DNA from: Streptomyces pactum
Lineage (GTDB): Bacteria; Actinomycetota; Actinomycetes; Streptomycetales; Streptomycetaceae
Assembly: GCF_016031615.1 (NCBI RefSeq)
Contig: NZ_JACYXC010000001.1
Span: forward strand, 1,426,001 to 1,490,000
DNA length: 64,000 bases
Reading direction: 5' to 3'
In this document: piece after piece, positions 56,209 through 64,000 of the stretch
Numbering within the stretch: the first letter of the stretch is position 1
Layout: the number at the start of each line of letters is the position of its first letter
Position numbers and translations under genes: made by a program
Notes under the pieces: model-generated
Databases searched by the model: none
Told to the model about the DNA's origin: nothing
The model's input: the letters and a program-made list of their open reading frames with translations, nothing else

Positions 56209-56570
56209 GCCCGCCGGCCGCGCGGGCCGATGAACCCCCCTCACGCCCGCACGCGCGTGAACCCGCACGCACCGCACGGGCCCGTGCCCGCACGCACCGT
56301 CCGGTGAACCCGCACGCACCGTCCGGGCCGTGGACCGGCACGCACCGCGCGGGCCGGGCACCGCTACGCGGGGCGCGGGCCGATGGACCCCTGACGCCCG
56401 CACGCGCGTGAACCCACACGCACCGCACGGGCCGCGAACCCGCCGCCCCGGCCGGGCCGGGACCCGCGCCTCCGGCGGGCCCGTGCACGGGAGGCGGGCC
56501 CCGCGGCGGTGGGGCCGCCCCGGGCCGGGAGGAAGGCCGGTCCGGGGCGGCGTGCCGGTGGGGCGGCCGG
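56209..56570. other. Gene-free interval with a ~60-bp direct repeat
   Basis: About 360 nt between convergent GH35 and trypsin genes. It holds the direct repeat described separately and GGCCCC/GGGGCC self-complementary tracts near 56495-56516 that may end both transcripts. No gene supported. Confidence 0.5.
56221..56433. repeat. ~60-bp imperfect direct repeat pair
   Basis: 56243-56282 and 56394-56433 share 40 bp with one mismatch (ACGCCCGCACGCGCGTGAAC and on); similarity extends upstream to 56221 and 56374. Extra GAACCCGCACGCACCG copies lie at 56259 and 56306. Confidence 0.65.
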
Positions 56571-57374
56571 TCAGCCGCCGAGCTGGGCCGCGGCCGTCCC
56601 GATGTCCGCGGCGAAGTGGCTCACCTGGGTGTAGACGCCGGGCTTGCCGGGCCGTGCGCAGCCCTCGCCCCAGCTGACGATGCCCACCTGGATCCACCGG
56701 CCGGCGTCGTCCTTGCGGAACATCGGGCCGCCGGAGTCACCCTGGCAGGTGTCCACCCCGCCCTCGGGGAGGCCGGCGCACAGCTCCTCCTCCTCGACCA
56801 GGCCGGCGTACGAGCCGCCGGCGCTCTTGCAGGTGGCGTCGTCGATGAAGGGCACGGTGGCCTTGAGCAGGTGGCGCTGCTGGGAGCCGCCCTCCTGGTC
56901 GGCTCCCCAGCCGGCGATGGTGAAGTCGCCGCTGTCGTAGCTGCCGGTCCCGGCGATGGGCAGGGTGGGCAGGTCCAGCGCCTTGTCCAGCTTGATCAGC
57001 GCCCAGTCCTTGCCGGTGCCGTTGTAGCCGGGGGCCTGCAGGACCTCGGTGGAGGTGGCGGTCAGGGCCTGCGGGTCCTCCAGGTCCACCACGCCGGCGG
57101 TGGCGGTGATGTCGGTGGTGGGTCCGCTGCCGTCCACGCAGTGGGCGGCGGTGAGCACGATGTCCTGGGTGTAGAGGGCGCCGCCGCAGCCCATCGACAG
57201 CCGGACCATGAACGGGAATTCGCCCTGTTCGGCGGGGGTGCCGCCGACGACCGGGGGTGTGGTGCGGGTGTCCGCGGGGGCGGCGAGCGCGGTGCCGGGG
57301 AGCAGGCCGAGACCGGCGAGGGTGACCGCGCCGACGGCCGTGGCGCGCTTCACCTGCTGGAGGATGTTCCGCAA
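56571..57374 (-). CDS. Secreted trypsin-like serine protease 1
   Basis: A 267-residue S1A protease close to Streptomyces griseus trypsin. TTG 57374 with AAAGGAAA upstream. Signal peptide ('AVGAVTLAGLGLLPGTALAA'), short propeptide, mature N-terminus at 'VVGGTPAEQGEFPF'. Triad: His in 'VLTAAHC', Asp in 'KDWALIKL', Ser in 'CQGDSGGP'; the Asp six residues before the Ser gives trypsin (Lys/Arg) specificity. Tandem paralogue of the next gene. A shared palindrome precedes both. Confidence 0.92.
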   Translation of the reverse strand: MRNILQQVKRATAVGAVTLAGLGLLPGTALAAPADTRTTPPVVGGTPAEQGEFPFMVRLSMGCGGALYTQDIVLTAAHCVDGSGPTTDITATAGVVDLEDPQALTATSTEVLQAPGYNGTGKDWALIKLDKALDLPTLPIAGTGSYDSGDFTIAGWGADQEGGSQQRHLLKATVPFIDDATCKSAGGSYAGLVEEEELCAGLPEGGVDTCQGDSGGPMFRKDDAGRWIQVGIVSWGEGCARPGKPGVYTQVSHFAADIGTAAAQLGG

Positions 57375-57395
57375 CGGATTTCCTTTCGTGGGGGG

Positions 57396-57422
57396 TTGGC
57401 ACGCCTGACAGGCTCATGCCAA
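57396..57422 (-). promoter_or_regulatory. Palindrome upstream of trypsin 1
   Basis: TTGGCA (57396-57401) and TGCCAA (57417-57422) with an inner GCCT/AGGC pair, 21 nt before the TTG start. The same arms occur before trypsin 2. Operator or leader hairpin. Confidence 0.55.
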
Positions 57423-57679
57423 CCGGAAATCCGGACGCCGGGCCCGGATCCGCCGTGGGGGGCGGTTCCCGGTGTGCGGCACACCGCGATGTGTCCGGAC
57501 CCAGTGGGGGATGAGCCCGTGAAGCGTGGTGCGATTATTCAAACTGATCGAACGCCATGGCAAGAGCCGCGTTCCGGCCAGTGGCGTCCGCCATCCGGAC
57601 ACCCGGCCCCGCGGCCGGGCACCGGGATGCGACGGGCTCCGGAACGCGACGGCACGCCGCACCGCGGCCGGGTACGGCG

Positions 57680-57715
57680 CCGCCCCCGGCGGGCGCGGAG
57701 GCCCGCCGGGGGCGG
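57680..57715 (-). terminator. Trypsin 2 terminator
   Basis: Perfect 15-bp hairpin CCGCCCCCGGCGGGC / GCCCGCCGGGGGCGG with a 6-nt loop, 36 nt past the stop of trypsin 2. Confidence 0.85.
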
Positions 57716-57750
57716 TGACGGCTCGGTGGCCGCGGTACGCGGGTGGCGGG

Positions 57751-58563
57751 TCAGCCGCCGATCTGGGCCGCCGCCGACTTGATGGCCGAGGCGAAGGTGC
57801 TCACCTCGGTGTAGACGCCGGGGTAGCCGGGCCGGGCGCAGCCGTAGCCCCAGCTGACGATGCCGACCTGGATCCACTGGCCGGCGTTGTCCTTGCGGAA
57901 CATCGGGCCGCCGGAGTCGCCCTGGCAGGTGTCCACGCCGCCCTGGTTGTAGCCGGCGCAGATCTCCTCGTTCGGCACCAGCTCGCTGTAGGCGGACTTG
58001 CAGGTGGCGTCATCGACGAAGGGCACGGTGGCCTTGAGCAGGTAGCGCTGCTGCGAGCCGCCCTCGACCGCCGCGCCCCAGCCGGCGATGGTGAAGGTGC
58101 CGTTGTTGTAGGCGGTGGTCTCGGCGATCTTCAGGGTGGGCAGGTTGATCGGCTGGGCCAGCTTGATCAGCGCCCAGTCCTTGCCGGTGCCGTTGTATCC
58201 GGGCGCCCGGTAGACGTAGGTGGACCTGACCTTGATGGCGCTGCTGCTCTGGAGGTCCACCACACCGGCGGTGGCGGTGATCGAGGTGTTGGCGCCGGTG
58301 CCGCCGACACAGTGGGCGGCGGTCAGCACCAGGGTCTGGGTGTACAGGGCGCCGCCGCAGCCCATCGACAGCCGGACCATGAAGGGGAACTCGCCCTGGG
58401 CGGCCCGGGTGCCGCCGACGACGGGCAGGCCGGCCTGGGCTTCCTGGGCGCCGCGGGGGGCGTCGGGCTGGGCGAGAGCGGTGCCCGGCATCAGGCTGAA
58501 CCCGGCGAGCGCGACCGCGAGGACGGCCGCCGATCTCTTCACGCTCTTCCAGATGTTCCGCAA
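57751..58563 (-). CDS. Secreted trypsin-like serine protease 2
   Basis: A 270-residue paralogue of trypsin 1. TTG 58563 (LRNIWKSVKR, as in LRNILQQVKR of the twin) with GAGAGG upstream; the open frame to 58683 is not conserved. Signal peptide, propeptide with 'GAQEAQAGLP', mature start 'VVGGTRAAQGEFPF'. Triad in 'VLTAAHC', 'KDWALIKL' and 'CQGDSGGP' with the specificity Asp. A recognisable promoter lies upstream. Confidence 0.92.
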   Translation of the reverse strand: MRNIWKSVKRSAAVLAVALAGFSLMPGTALAQPDAPRGAQEAQAGLPVVGGTRAAQGEFPFMVRLSMGCGGALYTQTLVLTAAHCVGGTGANTSITATAGVVDLQSSSAIKVRSTYVYRAPGYNGTGKDWALIKLAQPINLPTLKIAETTAYNNGTFTIAGWGAAVEGGSQQRYLLKATVPFVDDATCKSAYSELVPNEEICAGYNQGGVDTCQGDSGGPMFRKDNAGQWIQVGIVSWGYGCARPGYPGVYTEVSTFASAIKSAAAQIGG

Positions 58564-58597
58564 GGGGATGTCCTCTCGTGGGGGAGGTGCATCGAGA

Positions 58598-58615
58598 TTG
58601 GCACGAACATGCCAA
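58598..58615 (-). promoter_or_regulatory. Palindrome upstream of trypsin 2 (AdpA-like half sites)
   Basis: TTGGCA-CGAACA-TGCCAA. Read on either strand it contains TGGCACGAAC or TGGCATGTTC, each 9/10 to the published AdpA consensus TGGCSNGWWY (A at the S position). It sits at about +5 to +22 from the predicted start of transcription, so it may be an operator or a leader hairpin. Confidence 0.5.
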
Positions 58616-58626
58616 CCAATGGTGTG

Positions 58627-58655
58627 ATTATGTGGATGGGAAGAAGGGGTGACAA
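58627..58655 (-). promoter_or_regulatory. Trypsin 2 promoter
   Basis: Minus strand: -35 TTGTCA (58650-58655), 17-nt spacer, -10 CATAAT (58627-58632). Each box matches consensus at 5/6. Predicted start ~58620, ~57-nt leader. Confidence 0.65.
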
Positions 58656-58782
58656 GGACCGCTTTCCGGCCACACTCGTTCACACTCCGGACATGCTCCC
58701 GTCACGAGGGTCATCCCCCGCCACGACCGGACGGAACCCACGCCGCCCGGACGGAGTTGCGGACCCGCCCGGACCCAACCGT

Positions 58783-58812
58783 CCCCGCCCGGGCGGATGC
58801 TCCCGGGCGGGG
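58783..58812 (-). terminator. DUF1801 gene terminator
   Basis: CCCCGCCCGGG / CCCGGGCGGGG, 11-bp stem with 8-nt loop, 45 nt past the DUF1801 stop. Confidence 0.75.
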
Positions 58813-58856
58813 CGCGGCGGGGCCGCCGGCGGACTCCCCCGGCCCCCGGCGGCGGC

Positions 58857-59309
58857 TCAGCCCACCGCCCGCTTCACCAGGTCGGCGATCCGCTCCTCCA
58901 CCTCGGGCGTCACCTCGGTCAGCGCGAACGCGGCGGGCCACATCGGGCCGTCGTCCAGCTTCGCCTGGTCGCTGAAACCGAGCGTCGCGTAACGCGCCTT
59001 GAACTTCGCCGCGCTCTGGAAGAAGCACACGACCTTGCCGTCCAGCGCGTAGGCGGGCATGCCGTACCAGAGCTTGGGCGCCAGGGCCGGGGCGGTGGCG
59101 GTGACGACGGCGTGCACGCGCTCGGCCATGATCCGGTCCGAGTCCGGCATCTCGGCGATCTTCGCGAGCACGTCGCGCACCGCCTCTGCCGCCTTCTGCT
59201 CCCGGGAACCGCGGCGCGCCGCCGCCTTCAGCTCCTTGGCGTGCTCCTTCATCGCGGCCCGCTCCTCGGCCGTGAATCCCTCGTGCGCGCCGGTTCCGTC
59301 GTTGCTCAT
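58857..59309 (-). CDS. DUF1801 family protein
   Basis: A 150-residue cytosolic protein. 'APKLWYGMPAYALDGKVVCF', 'KARYATLGFSDQAKLDDG' and 'VEERIADLVKRAVG' match DUF1801 (YdhG-like, sometimes called iron-chaperone-like). An N-terminal acidic/Lys-rich helix precedes the domain. ATG 59309 follows GGGGAGA. Function unproven. Confidence 0.85.
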   Translation of the reverse strand: MSNDGTGAHEGFTAEERAAMKEHAKELKAAARRGSREQKAAEAVRDVLAKIAEMPDSDRIMAERVHAVVTATAPALAPKLWYGMPAYALDGKVVCFFQSAAKFKARYATLGFSDQAKLDDGPMWPAAFALTEVTPEVEERIADLVKRAVG

Positions 59310-59426
59310 GGTGGATCTCCCCCTGTGGATCATGTGCGGGATCGTGTGGAGCACTCTAGGGCGGGCCACTGACAACGGGCCCTCCTCCGCCCCGGACGGG
59401 CCGGCCGCGGCGTACCCGGACAACCC

Positions 59427-59467
59427 GCGCGGCGCCCGCCCCCGGTCGGGAGGGGCGGGCGCCGCGC
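59427..59467 (-). terminator. gltBD terminator
   Basis: Perfect 16-bp hairpin GCGCGGCGCCCGCCCC / GGGGCGGGCGCCGCGC with a 9-nt loop, ~125 nt past the gltD stop and upstream of the DUF1801 gene. Confidence 0.75.
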
Positions 59468-59590
59468 GGTCGGCCGCACGTCGCCGTACGGCGGAGCCCG
59501 GGGTCCTCGGGCACGGGGCCATGGGGCCCGGGGCCTCCCGCACCGGGCCGGAAGGGCCGGGAGCGGGAGGGCCGGTGCCGGGGGGCCGGG

Positions 59591-61097
59591 TCAGACGGTC
59601 AGGGACCGGTCGGTGGGGCGGACCGGGGCGGGCAGCGCGCTGCCGCCGGTCAGGTAGCGGTCCACGCCGCGCGCCGCGGAGCGGCCCTCGGCGATGGCCC
59701 AGACGATCAGCGACTGGCCGCGGCCGGCGTCCCCGGCGACGAAGACCCCGTCCACGTTGGTGGCGAAGTCGGCGTCGCGGGCGATGTTGCCGCGCTCGTC
59801 CAGCTCCAGTCCCAGCTGACGCACCAGGCCGTTCTCCCGGTCGGTGCCGGTGAAGCCCATGGCGAGGGTGACCAGCTGGGCGGGGATCTTCCGCTCGGTG
59901 CCCGGCTTCTGCGTCAGCTTGCCGTCCACGAACTCCACCTCGACCAGGTGCAGCCACTGGACGTTGCCGTCCGCGTCGCCCTCGAAGCGGGTGGTGGAGA
60001 CCGAGTAGACGCGTTCGCCGCCCTCCTCGTGCGCGGAGGTGACCTTGTACAGCATGGGGAAGGTCGGCCACGGCTGGCCGGCGTTCCGCTCCTCACCCGG
60101 CCGGGGCATGATCTCCAGCTGGGTGACGGAGGCCGCGCCCTGGCGGTGGGCGGTGCCCACGCAGTCGGCGCCGGTGTCGCCGCCGCCGATGACCACCACG
60201 TGCTTGCCCTCGGCGGTGATCGGCGGGGTGACGAAGTCGCCCTCCTGCACCTTGTTGGCGAGCGGCAGGTACTCCATCGCCTGGTGGATGCCGTTCAGCT
60301 CGCGCCCGGGCACCGGCAGGTCGCGGGCGGTGGTGGCGCCGGCCGCGACGACCACCGCGTCGTACCGCCTGCGCAGGCCGGCGGCGTCGATGTCCCGGCC
60401 GATCTCCACGCCGGTGCGGAACTTGGTGCCCTCCGCGCGCATCTGCTCGATGCGGCGGTTGATGTGGCGCTTTTCCATCTTGAACTCGGGGATGCCGTAG
60501 CGCAGCAGGCCACCGATGCGGTCGGCCCGCTCGTAGACCGCGACGGTGTGGCCGGCGCGGGTGAGCTGCTGGGCGGCGGCCAGGCCGGCCGGGCCGGAGC
60601 CGATCACGGCGACGGTCTTCCCCGACAGCCGCTCCGGGGGCTGCGGGGTGACGCCGCCGGACTCCCACGCCTTGTCGATGATGGTGACCTCGACGTTCTT
60701 GATGGTCACCGGGGAGGGAGCGGCGGCCCGCGGGGCCTCGGTCGAGGGCGGCGGAGGGAGAGGGGTGGGCTGGTTGATGCCCAGCACGCAGGCGGCCTCG
60801 CACGGCGCGGGGCACAGCCGCCCGGTGAACTCGGGGAAGTTGTTGGTGGCGTGCAGCCGCTCGCTCGCCGCGCTCCAGTCGTTCCGGTAGGCGTAGTCGT
60901 TCCACTCGGGGATGAGGTTCCCCAGCGGACAGCCGTTGTGGCAGAACGGGATGCCGCAGTCCATGCAGCGGCCGGCCTGCTTGCCGATGATCGGCAGCAG
61001 CGAGCCGGGGACGTACACCTCGTTCCAGTCCTTGACGCGCTCGTCCACCGGGCGGGTGCGGGCGACCTCGCGGCCGGTGGTCAGGAAGCCCTTGGGA

Positions 61098-61105
<8 letters not shown>
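59591..61105 (-). CDS. gltD: Glutamate synthase small subunit
   Basis: A 504-residue NADPH-dependent subunit that feeds electrons to GltB for glutamate synthesis from glutamine and 2-oxoglutarate. N-terminal Fe-S cysteines C47-x2-C50-x4-C55-x3-C59 and 'CPAPCEAAC'; FAD fold 'VIGSGPAGLAAA'; NADPH fold 'VIGGGDTGADC'; C-terminal 'GVFVAGDAGRGQSLIVWAI'. A Pro/Ala-rich insert ('TPLPPPPSTEAPRAAAPS') separates 'GINQP' from 'VTIKN', which are usually adjacent. ATG 61105 overlaps the gltB stop by 8 nt, so the two are translationally coupled. Confidence 0.96.

Positions 61106-64000
<2,895 letters not shown>

Larger units (their letters stand above)
57375..57750. other. Intergenic interval between the twin trypsins
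   Basis: About 375 nt with no gene. It holds the trypsin 1 leader palindrome (57396-57422) and the trypsin 2 terminator (57680-57715). The trypsin 1 promoter must lie between them, likely near the A+T-rich patch at 57530-57550; its boxes are not clear. Confidence 0.5.

Overview
The window is very G+C-rich actinobacterial chromosome, almost certainly Streptomyces or a close relative. Evidence: strong G/C bias at third codon positions, many GTG and TTG starts, and a recognisable Streptomyces core (coaE, PAC2-family gene, rpsA, hrpB, polA, FdhF-like oxidoreductase, hotdog thioesterase, livKHMGF, ANTAR response regulator, pyruvate kinase, gltBD).

Region 1 (1-14.7 kb) is accessory and defence- or competition-like. 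A PglW-like NERD/double-kinase gene (minus strand, running off the left end and frameshifted) is divergent from two tandem paralogues that each fuse a PD-(D/E)XK nuclease-like domain to a DUF2075 ATPase. Each paralogue is preceded by a copy of the same ~90-nt structured leader: two hairpins, one compensatory base-pair change, and a G-rich ribosome-binding site locked in the second stem. This twin leader is the strongest candidate here for something undescribed. A Ser/Thr kinase follows, then a 1222-residue polymorphic toxin (N-terminal motif seen in contractile-injection effectors, hydrophobic middle, C-terminal HAE/CxxC deaminase) with a SUKH-type immunity gene. The toxin tip and immunity gene are visibly more A+T-rich than their surroundings.

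Region 2 (14.8-33.3 kb) is mostly core: DUF6343, TPR protein, coaE, PAC2, rpsA (with a clear sigma-70-like promoter), methyltransferase, hrpB, a 1.6-kb gene-free stretch with short degenerate repeats, a lytic transglycosylase, polA, FdhF-like oxidoreductase and a thioesterase.

Region 3 (33.3-44.6 kb): a secreted serine protease, a 1-kb gene-free interval containing an A+T-rich hairpin cluster, the liv branched-chain amino-acid transporter operon, the ANTAR regulator, a tRNA with anticodon CAA, an HTH-LAGLIDADG protein and pyk.

Region 4 (44.8-59.3 kb) is more variable: SIMPL protein, Nudix hydrolase, a SidA/IucD-type N-monooxygenase, an orphan AtpF-like protein, pepN, a secreted HNH nuclease, a chorismate mutase, an AraC regulator, a GH35 beta-galactosidase, twin TTG-start trypsins with a shared upstream palindrome, and DUF1801. 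The monooxygenase, AraC and GH35 reading frames are broken, and pepN carries compensating frame changes. The window ends in gltD and the 3' two-thirds of gltB.

Frame breaks in short C or G runs recur across the window (pglW, lytic transglycosylase, livG, monooxygenase, pepN, AraC, GH35). Many are single-base and some are compensating pairs. Residual homopolymer sequencing errors are therefore the simplest explanation for most of them, and apparent fusions or pseudogenes should be read with that in mind. Perfect G+C-rich hairpins close many of the transcription units.
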